Source: Pseudomonadota bacterium
GTDB taxonomy: Bacteria; Bdellovibrionota; Bacteriovoracia; Bacteriovoracales; Bacteriovoracaceae
Reading direction: 5' to 3'
Length of the DNA: 40,221 nucleotides
NCBI GenBank assembly: GCA_027487685.1
Contig: JAIYDC010000015.1
Span: forward strand, 1 to 40,221
A program made the translations under genes and the position numbers. Within the stretch, counting starts at the first letter, position 1; each line of letters opens with the position of its first letter. The notes beneath the pieces are model-generated. The model saw nothing but the letters and a program-made list of their open reading frames with translations, was not told the origin of the DNA and did no database searches. This document shows, piece by piece, positions 1 through 7,994 of the stretch.

Positions 1-35
1 ATTAACTTAAGAACTCGCTTCTTCCATAATTCCGT

Positions 36-119
36 GCCCAGGTGGTGGAATGGCAGACACACTACCTTGAGGTGGTAGCGCTGCGAGGCATGCTGGTTCA
101 AGTCCAGTCCTGGGCACCA
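36..119 (+). tRNA. tRNA-Leu (anticodon GAG)
   Basis: The acceptor strands GCCCAGG (36-42) and CCTGGGC (109-115) pair fully, followed by the discriminator A and an encoded CCA at 117-119. The anticodon stem CTACC/GGTAG (62-66/74-78) holds the seven-base loop TTGAGGT with GAG at 69-71, which reads CUC/CUU leucine codons. A long variable arm and a GGTTCAAGTCC T-arm are typical of a class II tRNA. It lies close to the window edge, so its promoter or an upstream tRNA may lie outside. Confidence 0.97.
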
Positions 120-431
120 TTTAAAAAATATCTCTTAACAATTCACGACTTACATAATCGCTCGCGAGCTTCAACCCATAATCGCCCTACTTTTTAAGTT
201 AGCTTATGTATTCACCAGTTTTGAAGCTTGAACGAAGTGTTCAGGAGCGAGGTGAGCGTACCGTTGAGAGATCTCTAAACTAGTACTGAATAGATCAATT
301 CCGCATCCCATTCGGCGGTTTATAAATTGGCCTGAAAATCACATTCCGAATATTACCAACCAGCGCATTTATAAAGATCTAAAGCTAATACTTGTAGCTT
401 ATCTTTTTTTGAAAGACGAAATGAATTCACA
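120..431. other. Gene-free stretch after tRNA-Leu
   Basis: About 310 bases without a credible ORF. It contains several short palindromes (for example AGAGATCTCT near 268) and one weak hairpin followed by a T run (listed separately). I see no RNA gene or repeat beyond these. Confidence 0.5.
382..410 (+). terminator. Possible weak intrinsic terminator
   Basis: AAGCTA (382-387) pairs with TAGCTT (395-400) across a seven-base loop, followed by ATCTTTTTTT. The stem is only six base pairs and AT-rich, so efficiency is doubtful. It could end read-through from the tRNA-Leu transcript before the convergent minus-strand gene. Confidence 0.35.
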
Positions 432-1202
432 TCAATTTCTAGTTTTTCCAAGGAGTGCAAAATTCTTCTCAATACCTTTAAAACCAATGACTACGCTTGA
501 TTCTAATTCAATTTTTTTTGCAATTGGAAAAGGGATCAAATCTACATAAGGATTATCTTTTGAATGAAAAAGATATAATCCCTTGAAACGGATTTCATCT
601 CCGACTCTTTTATAGCCTTCCAGAAGTTCCTTATGTTCTACGTGACTTCCTAAAACAAGATTAGGATTTTTCGTGGAAAAATGAGGGACTTGATTAGTCG
701 AATTTTTGATGAGTTCTTCTATTGAAAATTGCAAACTTTCAACAACCTGTTTTTGATCCCCTAGTGTTGAAGTTTTTTTTTGCCAAACAATTTCACCTAG
801 CGCAGCCGAAAAGATAAATGCATTGGATTTGTCTAGAATAATTCCTCCACAACCCGTTGGATCCGTAAATGGAAGCTCTGCTCCCACCATTGCAGTTAAG
901 GGGAGAGGAGAGTTTAAGCCGGGTTGTTGGAGTATAAAACCTTTGCAGAGTCGTTTTCTAATACTTTGACTGATTTTATACAAATTTTTAGATGAAATGG
1001 AGCTAGGTTCCAGATGGCAAATATGTATTTTTACGCAGTCTAAAAAATTTGCAGGAGTTTCGGCCGCTACGTTATTCCAGGTTAGCGAAATTCCGCCGTT
1101 CTTTTCGTGATATGTACCAATCTTGATTAGATTTGATTTTCCACAATTAAAATAAACTTCGTCGTTAATGAAAAGTGTATGAAAAATATGGGTCTTAAAC
1201 AT
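432..1202 (-). CDS. Hypothetical protein, 256 aa
   Basis: I do not recognise this protein. It starts at an ATG (1202-1200) preceded by a modest AGGA about eight bases upstream. There is no signal peptide or membrane segment. The composition is mixed alpha/beta, with scattered cysteines (residues 20, 55, 61, 85 and 118) that form no clear metal motif. The segment from about residue 105 to 140 is hydrophobic and glycine-containing (PTGCGGIILD). The gene is visibly more AT-rich than the genes around 8-10 kb and 19-24 kb, which may hint at a different history. It stands alone, tail-to-tail with the tRNA and about 110 bases downstream of the ankyrin gene on the same strand. It could be cytoplasmic or an effector; no function is proposed. 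Confidence 0.7.
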   Translation of the reverse strand: MFKTHIFHTLFINDEVYFNCGKSNLIKIGTYHEKNGGISLTWNNVAAETPANFLDCVKIHICHLEPSSISSKNLYKISQSIRKRLCKGFILQQPGLNSPLPLTAMVGAELPFTDPTGCGGIILDKSNAFIFSAALGEIVWQKKTSTLGDQKQVVESLQFSIEELIKNSTNQVPHFSTKNPNLVLGSHVEHKELLEGYKRVGDEIRFKGLYLFHSKDNPYVDLIPFPIAKKIELESSVVIGFKGIEKNFALLGKTRN

Positions 1203-1314
1203 AGGGTCAAATCCTATTACTGGAATCTTGTTTGGATAATTATAAAACTACAGAAGGGATGTTGTTTAGTAATTATTAGACAAAACTTACGACCTTCGGA
1301 ATACAGCAGTACAA

Positions 1315-2019
1315 CTAGAGCGAGGCTACAAGCCACATACCTCTTCTGAGACTCCACTTCGTGAACCACCCATGAACTGGAGGAACGAGTTGTCCTCCGA
1401 GATTCTCGATATACCGATAACACTCGCGACGTTCCTCTTTCTCCACGGACGGACACTCCGCGATTAACCGTAGAACACTCTTTCCTTCTTCGTTGAGGGT
1501 GTTTATCTTTGCTCCCTCTTCAACCAGGAAACTGATAATTTCCAGATTGCATTTCCTCGCCGCGTAGTGGATCGGCCGCATTTTCACTTGACCACCGAGA
1601 ACCCCAGATTCTTCATTGATCTTGTCTTTAATGAGATTCTTTTTTACTTCCGGGAGGTCTTCAGCGGTGATGGACAAAAGGAACCGGTATAACTTCCTTC
1701 CACGCTCAAGCGGAAGCATGAGTTCGGGTCTCTCCGGAAGTTCATTGAGAAGCGTCTGATCCGGCGACCAGTTAAAGATAAGTGGATAAAAAAAATCTCT
1801 GACCGGCATTCCTGAGCGAAGGAGAAGTCGCGCGATTTCCATTTGATTTCCGTGAATGGCGGCCACGAGGAGATGGGCGGCTTCACTGTCCCAGTGAATG
1901 CCATTCTCGATGGCCGCTTTGATGACCTCGGTTCTACCGTCGAAGGCGGCGAGTCCAAGCTCGGTAGTCTCGATTTCTACCCGTGAATGGATTTTGGATA
2001 CGAAAAATTGGCCGGACAT
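1315..2019 (-). CDS. Ankyrin-repeat protein
   Basis: A 234-residue cytoplasmic protein with two ankyrin blocks. The first spans residues about 20-75, with helix pairs such as GLAAFDGRTEVIKAAIENG and LLVAAIHGNQMEIARLLLRSG. The second is around residues 147-185 and carries the classic MRPIHYAARKCNLEIISFL consensus, then EEGAKINTLNEEGKSVL. Between them lies a divergent linker (about 76-146) that may be degenerate repeats. Ankyrin stacks mediate protein-protein contacts, so the partner cannot be told from sequence. The ATG at 2019-2017 has a good GAGGAG Shine-Dalgarno about six bases upstream. No signal peptide is present. The gene is monocistronic or leads the downstream hypothetical gene (gap about 110 bases). 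Confidence 0.85.
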   Translation of the reverse strand: MSGQFFVSKIHSRVEIETTELGLAAFDGRTEVIKAAIENGIHWDSEAAHLLVAAIHGNQMEIARLLLRSGMPVRDFFYPLIFNWSPDQTLLNELPERPELMLPLERGRKLYRFLLSITAEDLPEVKKNLIKDKINEESGVLGGQVKMRPIHYAARKCNLEIISFLVEEGAKINTLNEEGKSVLRLIAECPSVEKEERRECYRYIENLGGQLVPPVHGWFTKWSLRRGMWLVASL

Positions 2020-2236
2020 AAATCTCCTCGTAATCTTATCATAAGACCTAAAGGCACTCAGGGAAAGGCATCAAACAATGATCTCTATTTCGGGGAACGC
2101 AAAGTCTGTGATGAGACGGACTTTGGCCCATTGACTGGAGAAGACTATATCGAATGCTCTTAGTTCTCTTCTGTTGATCAAAAGTGAGGTGGTCCAAGAA
2201 AATGGTTGTGTTTGACTATTGCTACAATCACCAAAT

Positions 2237-3241
2237 CTATCGAATTGCCCAATCAAAGGCCTTGGCCCATATCTCATTGAACCTTTGCTCACCATTAACA
2301 GTAAGACCGTGATCACCGCCGGTAACCCGGTCGTAAACGTATTCACGGCCTTCAACGGTCAGCTCTGCGGCAAGCTGATCTGCAGATTCGACCGGAGAAG
2401 CTGAATCAGTCGTACCTTGGATGATGTACACCTTAGCTTGAGATTTTCTCAGATTTTCAATCGGCGATGAGGTTTTAAAAGTCGTCCAATATCTTGCAGG
2501 ATGACCCATGTAGAGTGGACTTATTGCCATTGGATGGCGCGCCATAGATTGCCAACCAGCAAGGGCTTCCATCACTGCTTTTGTTTCTCGAATGTGATCT
2601 CCATTTGCTTGAAGCTTTGCAAAATGAATAAATTCAGAAAGCTGAATGGGGCCACCGCCTCCCGCCATCAGCACATGAGTCACTTCAGGCATTTCACTTG
2701 CTAAGATGGCGGCCATTTCCCCACCCTCCGAATGACCAGCGATAATAATGTGGCGTGGAGAAAGTGAGTATGATGCGATAATCCCCCGGACGATCGTTTT
2801 TAAAATCAACGACCATTGGGCTCGAGTATAGTCTCTTTTAAATTCCTCCGAACAACCTTGGGCCGACCCTCCGGTATTCTGAAAAAACATGTTCACGTGG
2901 GGCTTTTCGACAGTAAGAATACTGACCCTGGTCCCTAGATGAGAAGCCGCATCCGTGTGAAGTCCTCCAAAGACGTTGCCTTGTTCATCACGAGAGTAGG
3001 CAGAGTTGCAGCCGGATCCTTGAAGTGTCACAATCATGGGGACTGAAGGTGACGATCCGGGACGGTAATAATATGTGGTACCTGACGTTGAATCCCGAAA
3101 GATATTGAATTGAATTCGATTTCCAATTGTCCCAAGTGCTACCGGAGAGAACCCTGTAGATGCTCGTTTTACATCGGAGGTACAGCCTCCGAGCATCATC
3201 AGTGCTGTTAGAGCAACAACAAGAAGGATTTCTTTTTTCAT
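2237..3241 (-). CDS. Alpha/beta-hydrolase lipoprotein (lipase/esterase-like)
   Basis: A secreted lipoprotein. From the ATG at 3241 the N-terminus is MKKEILLVVALTALMMLGGC, a signal peptide with lipobox LGGC (Cys at residue 20). An upstream TTG at 3265 would add eight residues ahead of the signal and is less likely. The nucleophile elbow is GHSEGG (Ser at residue 171), the likely acid is the Asp in GTTDSASP (residue 279) and the likely base is the His in GGDHGL (residue 311), all in the correct order for an alpha/beta hydrolase. An oxyanion-type stretch VTLQGSGC occurs near residues 71-78. Cysteines at about 79 and 130 may form a disulphide. The substrate is unknown; it may be an ester, lipid or peptide. 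The gene stands alone, divergent from the membrane protein gene at 3469. Confidence 0.85.
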   Translation of the reverse strand: MKKEILLVVALTALMMLGGCTSDVKRASTGFSPVALGTIGNRIQFNIFRDSTSGTTYYYRPGSSPSVPMIVTLQGSGCNSAYSRDEQGNVFGGLHTDAASHLGTRVSILTVEKPHVNMFFQNTGGSAQGCSEEFKRDYTRAQWSLILKTIVRGIIASYSLSPRHIIIAGHSEGGEMAAILASEMPEVTHVLMAGGGGPIQLSEFIHFAKLQANGDHIRETKAVMEALAGWQSMARHPMAISPLYMGHPARYWTTFKTSSPIENLRKSQAKVYIIQGTTDSASPVESADQLAAELTVEGREYVYDRVTGGDHGLTVNGEQRFNEIWAKAFDWAIR

Positions 3242-3468
3242 AAACTGAAGCTTTTCCTCTGGCAACTCGAGACCATTTGTAAAAAGGGGAATCTTTCTAA
3301 GACCCTAGCTTAATCGATGAAGCTTTTCTACTCTCAACTTTACGCCTATCACTTTGAGCAGGGATTTGATGTTGATAGGTGTTTTAAACTCAGTATGCTG
3401 ATTGATATTTACCTTTGGGGTGGGAATAGAACTTGCATCAGAGATTTTGCTTCAATTATCATTTAAGA

Positions 3469-4314
3469 ATGTTTCATATCATTAACTATCTCATTGCATT
3501 TGTTGGACTTCCATTTTCAATGTGGCTCTACAATATGGGATTATACGCCATTCCCTATGGGCGTTTGATTGTGTGGTCACCCCATTTGCTTCTGGCGATT
3601 TTGATATTGATACAAACCTATTTTTCAAAGGAAGATGCAAAAAGCCTTTCAACTTTTCTACCCCTTCTATCCTTCCCGTTGCTTCTTATCTACATAACGA
3701 CCGTCAATTCAGTAATAAAAACAAAAGAAGAAACCTGGAAGAATAAACTTTTAGAAGCGCCCGTAGCTCATTTGGTTAAGCTTCCCAGTGATTTCCTAAC
3801 TCAAGAGTTAAAGTACTACTTTGTTCGAGTCATCGAAGAGAGTAGTCTACAAAAAGTTATGCTCGTTGCCCTGCCTGAGCCCTACATGCATCCCATCGAT
3901 TCAGACGGAAATGTACTGGCCCCAACAACAACCAAACCCATGCGTGAAGGAACGACTATTCACTTTTTCAAAATTAAAAACGGAGAGATTGGTCACAGTC
4001 AAACACCATTTTTAAGTGGGTACTTCATTTCTCCTCACCTATTTAGTAATGTTGGGCCCTACCATGGCGACGAGGGCCCGAAGACAGGATTTACGCTGAT
4101 GAAGTCAATTCAAGGGCGTTTAGACTGGAGTTTAAGATTTGAACTAGTGGACTTCGCTGGACCTACGGTCCAGCTCAAAGAGATCAATGCTTTTCGTAAA
4201 CCGCGAATTAAAATTTCTGATTCTGAGACTCGGCCTGTGAACTTGGCCGACATTGAAAAGCTTATCGCGGCGGCGATTGAAATATCGCCACCTAACAATC
4301 TTGAGGGTGAGTAA
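3469..4314 (+). CDS. Membrane-anchored hypothetical protein
   Basis: From the ATG at 3469 the first about 80 residues contain three hydrophobic segments (roughly 4-25, 34-51 and 63-79), so the protein is anchored in the inner membrane. The remaining about 200 residues are soluble and mixed alpha/beta, with a KTKEETWKNKLLEAP linker. I do not recognise the soluble domain. A TTG at 3433 lies in frame with a GGTGG-like ribosome site and would add 12 residues; the choice is uncertain because the ATG has no clear Shine-Dalgarno. It reads alone, with about 200 bases to the next gene. Confidence 0.75.
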   Translation: MFHIINYLIAFVGLPFSMWLYNMGLYAIPYGRLIVWSPHLLLAILILIQTYFSKEDAKSLSTFLPLLSFPLLLIYITTVNSVIKTKEETWKNKLLEAPVAHLVKLPSDFLTQELKYYFVRVIEESSLQKVMLVALPEPYMHPIDSDGNVLAPTTTKPMREGTTIHFFKIKNGEIGHSQTPFLSGYFISPHLFSNVGPYHGDEGPKTGFTLMKSIQGRLDWSLRFELVDFAGPTVQLKEINAFRKPRIKISDSETRPVNLADIEKLIAAAIEISPPNNLEGE

Positions 4315-4523
4315 CTTCCTCTAGGATTCCAATACTTTAGTTTGCATCTGCCTATTCAACTTAGAAATGTACGGAGCAGGTTTCTTTGCAAGTGACTGAT
4401 ATTACGTAAAGGGCCAAGAGCAGTATCACAGGAAATTGGGCTAAAGTTCAGTAAAGTGATGATTACGCCGATAAAGAAGAAGTGATTGACTCTAGTATTG
4501 TAAGGCGTCCCATTCTCAAGACT

Positions 4524-7500
4524 ATGCCACGGCTTTTTGGACAGCTGGTCTTTTTGATCATGGCCTTCATGACCTTAAATGCTTGTAAGGTAGATCTATC
4601 TGAGGAAGAAAAAAATGCTCTCTCTCTTAAGGGCCTAGACCCGATCTATCGAGCAGGCGATACCCTTAATATTAACCTAGGAAAAGAGGGGAAGTTCAAA
4701 AAACTCATTTTCCAGTATGCGTCCGATGGCGAAAATTTTGAAACAATTAGAACTTTCCGTACTGCTCCCAAAACTATTTCCTGGACCGTACCCTCAACCT
4801 CCACCGTTAAAGGTAAAGTTAGGATCTTAGGTTACGGTGATGATAAGGACTTAAAGATAGCTGTCAGTTCTTCGTTTAGAATTGTTTCGACCATGGAGCT
4901 TTGGTCTGGGAACCTCAACATCCTAGGCACTGCCGATGGCACGGGGAGCGACGCTCGTTTGATGTCTCCCGAGGCCATGGTGAAAGTTGGTTCCTCTGTT
5001 TATCTCGCAGATAGAAATGCGATAAGGAAGATTGATATTAGTGACCCTACAAATCCATCTCTTACGACAATCGCGGGCAGTACTGATCTTCCAGGCACCC
5101 TTGATGGAGTTGGACTTGAAGCAAGGTTTAATTTAATCCAGGGCCTCGCTTCAGATGGAGCTTCTCTATATATAGCTGATTTTGGGAATCACACGATCCG
5201 TAAAATGGACTTGTCGACCTTGGAAGTAACGACCTTGGCCGGCGTGGCAGGAACTATAGGATCATCCGATGGAGTTGGTGCGAGTGCCCTCTTTAATGGC
5301 CCATTTGGCGTCATCTTTATGGGGGGAAATCTTTATGTGACCGATTATTCTAACCACAGAGTTAGGAAAGTAAGTCCTTCAGGGACAGTTACAACCTTTG
5401 CAGGGTCTGTAAGCGGTATCGTAAATCATGGAACTAACCCCCTGCTTGCGAGATTCAATTTACCCGGCGCTATTACTCATGATGGCAGCGCCCTTTATAT
5501 TTTCGATGGAAACAGAGTCATCCGCAAGATTGACATCACAAGCGGTGCTGTCACGACCCTCTCGGGCTCCCAGAGAATTGGTTGGAGCAACGGTGCTTCT
5601 GCAACAGACGTGAACTTTTGGTTGGTTCGAAGTATGATCTATGAAGGAGGTTACCTTTACGTCGCTGACAATGGGACTGGCATTGTTAAAAAAGTTGATG
5701 CGATTACGGGTATTGCCACGAACCTTGCGGGAATAGGTGGTGACGCTAGCGGTGATGTCGACGGTGTAGGAAGCAGTGCTCGAATCGGCGGGGTCAGTGG
5801 AATTGTATTAGTTGAACCGGATCTGATTTTTATAAATACAAAGACCTCAAGAAAGATAAAAAGAATAGTTCTTTCGACAGGCGCCGTGAGTTCCATCCTA
5901 GGGCCTTCAGGAAGTTTAACTTATGCCTACAATAGTGAGAATGTAGCGGTCCTAATGCCTACATATGGTCTTTATGTTGATGGCAATGAAGTTTACTTTA
6001 CAGAGGACCACTCCCACACCATTCGCAAAATCAATCTCACGTCTGATAGTGTCAGTCATTTCGCCGGAGTCCCTGGACAAACCGGTACAAACGATGGGAC
6101 GACAGCGACAGCGAGCTTTAATACTCCCACAAGCATCGTCAAGTTCGGGGCAAACTGGATCATCGCTGATACGGGTGGACACTGCATCCGCAGAATAGAC
6201 GACTTGGGAAATGTGACCACTCTTGTAGGACTGTGCGGGACTCTCGGCAATGTTCCTTCTGCTGGCACGACAGTTACTGGAGCGACGGCCCGCTTAAGAA
6301 CGCCGCGAGATCTTTGGGTTGAAGGTACAGATCTTTATGTCGCTGATTATTCCAATCATAAAATTCGCAAGGTCGATCTTTCTGATCTCAATAACATTCA
6401 GGTTTCTACTTTCGCAGGAAGTTCCGTGGGATTCCTCGATGACACAGGGATCAGCGCGAGATTCAATGGACCATGGGGCATTACAGGAGATGGTAGCTTC
6501 TTATATGTGTCAGATTACCTTGGGCACACGATTAGAAGAATAAGTTTACCAGGTGGAGTCGTCACAACTTTAGCTGGAACCTCTGGGACAAGCGGCGAAA
6601 CTAACGGTACTGGAGCCGGGGCCTTATTTAAAAACCCGGCAAGTCTCGCCAAAGATGCCAACTTTTTATATATTGCAGATTCTACCAACGGCTTGATTCG
6701 TAGAATGGACTTAATCACACTTAATGTGACAACACTGCTGGGAAACACAAACACGATCAACACTACAGCTGGAGATATGGGGACATACAGCCGATTGAGC
6801 TCACCACGAGGATTAGCTATTTCGGGTTCTAATCTATTTGTCTCGAATACCAGCGGTCGAACGATTCTTAAGGTAAGCACGTCTTCAGGATCAACCTCAG
6901 TTATCGCGGGCAAGTCTTTATCAAATGGTAGTGTTAATGGAAAAGGTCAGGACGTAATTACCAGATATAGGTCCATTACAGAGGTTGATGGGATTCTCTA
7001 CGCAACTGATTTCGACAATCACCTTATCTGGAAAATTGATTCAGCGGGCACAAGAACAGTCTTCGCTGGCAGCCAAAGAAATCCTGGCACTACAGATGGC
7101 GCCTTGCTTGCGGCCCGATTCCATAGACCTATTGGAATAACCTCCATCGGTAAAAATCTTTATGTGACCGACCGATCCAGCAGCACGATCCGTAAGATCG
7201 ACATTCAAGCATCCTCTGTTTCAACGATCGCCGGTTCCCCATTGCAAACTGGGGACAGTAACGGAATTGGCAGTGCAGCCAGATTTTATCTGCCGGAGAT
7301 GATCACGACGGATGGCACTGATTTATACATTTCCGACACCAAAAATCAGCTGATTCGGAAGTTACGCCTCAACGATCTCCTCGTGACAACTATTGCCGGG
7401 ACCTCAGGCGTTTCCGGGGTCACAAACGGACCTGGGTCGTCTGCGAGCTTCTCAGATCCCATCGGTTTAGCCTGGCTCGAAAACCATTTGTATGTTGCTG

Positions 7501-7865
7501 ATGTCTCTAACACCGTCATTCGAAAAATTGACTTATCAAATTCAAATACGGTGACCACATTGGCCGGAACCGCAGGAGTAACAGGGGTCCGTGACGGAAC
7601 TGGCGGCGATGCGCTATTCTTCGTACCGTCGGCCCTAGGGTCAGACGGGAAATACCTCTATGTCACAGATGCTTCAAATGGGATCATACGCCGGATTAAT
7701 CCTAATAACGGGGATACGACCACCTGGCTTGGAGTTCCTGAATCCCGCATAGATAAGCCAGGTGATTTATCATCCGTGAAAATCTATCGACCGATGTACT
7801 TTTCAATTACACCTAGTGGTATTTTTATAAACTCTGATCATAGGGCCCTATTCAAAGTGCATTAA
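4524..7865 (+). CDS. Giant NHL-repeat beta-propeller lipoprotein
   Basis: An exported lipoprotein of 1113 residues from the ATG at 4524. The signal ends at lipobox LNAC (Cys 21). A GTG at 4482 would add 14 residues before the signal and is less likely. Residues about 25-130 form a small beta domain. The rest is a run of about 18 NHL-type blades of roughly 50-60 residues, each following the pattern DGxGxxARFNxPxG...LYVADxxNHxIRKID...VTTLAG. NHL blades fold into beta-propellers that bind protein, glycan or nucleic-acid ligands. Eighteen blades would fit three six-bladed propellers, but that is inferred. Enzymatic residues are not obvious. Likely place: outer membrane surface or periplasm. It is monocistronic and followed by a promoter for the aminopeptidase gene. 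Confidence 0.92.
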   Translation: MPRLFGQLVFLIMAFMTLNACKVDLSEEEKNALSLKGLDPIYRAGDTLNINLGKEGKFKKLIFQYASDGENFETIRTFRTAPKTISWTVPSTSTVKGKVRILGYGDDKDLKIAVSSSFRIVSTMELWSGNLNILGTADGTGSDARLMSPEAMVKVGSSVYLADRNAIRKIDISDPTNPSLTTIAGSTDLPGTLDGVGLEARFNLIQGLASDGASLYIADFGNHTIRKMDLSTLEVTTLAGVAGTIGSSDGVGASALFNGPFGVIFMGGNLYVTDYSNHRVRKVSPSGTVTTFAGSVSGIVNHGTNPLLARFNLPGAITHDGSALYIFDGNRVIRKIDITSGAVTTLSGSQRIGWSNGASATDVNFWLVRSMIYEGGYLYVADNGTGIVKKVDAITGIATNLAGIGGDASGDVDGVGSSARIGGVSGIVLVEPDLIFINTKTSRKIKRIVLSTGAVSSILGPSGSLTYAYNSENVAVLMPTYGLYVDGNEVYFTEDHSHTIRKINLTSDSVSHFAGVPGQTGTNDGTTATASFNTPTSIVKFGANWIIADTGGHCIRRIDDLGNVTTLVGLCGTLGNVPSAGTTVTGATARLRTPRDLWVEGTDLYVADYSNHKIRKVDLSDLNNIQVSTFAGSSVGFLDDTGISARFNGPWGITGDGSFLYVSDYLGHTIRRISLPGGVVTTLAGTSGTSGETNGTGAGALFKNPASLAKDANFLYIADSTNGLIRRMDLITLNVTTLLGNTNTINTTAGDMGTYSRLSSPRGLAISGSNLFVSNTSGRTILKVSTSSGSTSVIAGKSLSNGSVNGKGQDVITRYRSITEVDGILYATDFDNHLIWKIDSAGTRTVFAGSQRNPGTTDGALLAARFHRPIGITSIGKNLYVTDRSSSTIRKIDIQASSVSTIAGSPLQTGDSNGIGSAARFYLPEMITTDGTDLYISDTKNQLIRKLRLNDLLVTTIAGTSGVSGVTNGPGSSASFSDPIGLAWLENHLYVADVSNTVIRKIDLSNSNTVTTLAGTAGVTGVRDGTGGDALFFVPSALGSDGKYLYVTDASNGIIRRINPNNGDTTTWLGVPESRIDKPGDLSSVKIYRPMYFSITPSGIFINSDHRALFKVH
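4920..7790 (+). repeat. About 18 tandem NHL blade-coding units
   Basis: Protein-level tandem repeat inside the lipoprotein gene. The recurring units are LYVAD-like, IRKID/IRRI-like and TTLAGxxG-like tripeptide-to-hexapeptide motifs spaced about 160-175 bases apart. Units near 6540-6640, 7380-7440 and 7560-7610 are closest to one another (AGTSGTSGETNGTGAGALF, AGTSGVSGVTNGPGSSASF, AGTAGVTGVRDGTGGDALF), which suggests more recent duplication at the 3' half. Units around 5680-5960 and 6720-6960 are more diverged. Confidence 0.85.
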
Positions 7866-7903
7866 GTATTAGGCAGTTCCAGGGTGATGCCCCTTTCGAA
7901 ATT

Positions 7904-7932
7904 TTGACTTAATTTGTTATTCTCCTTTTAAA
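7904..7932 (+). promoter_or_regulatory. Sigma70-like promoter of the aminopeptidase gene
   Basis: TTGACT (7904-7909, 5/6 to consensus) is followed after 17 bases by TTTAAA (7927-7932, 4/6). It lies about 60 bases upstream of the chosen start. Confidence 0.5.
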
Positions 7933-7994
7933 CATCAAATTGTAACCTCTCAGGCATTAAAGCTCTTTATCCAGAACAAATGCCCGGAGAGATC

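Noticed and set aside
226-246. GAAC/GTTC half sites as a LexA-type operator
   Set aside because: The spacer is five bases, not four, and no SOS-type gene is near.
2071-2236. Minus-strand frame with a protein-like tail downstream of the hydrolase gene
   Set aside because: Most of the frame overlaps the hydrolase out of frame. The 55-codon tail has no start, ribosome site or recognisable motif.
4920-7790. Regular spacing of about 165 bases considered as a DNA repeat or CRISPR-like array
   Set aside because: The periodicity is at the protein level (NHL blades). The DNA of the units is not identical and there are no short direct repeats with spacers.
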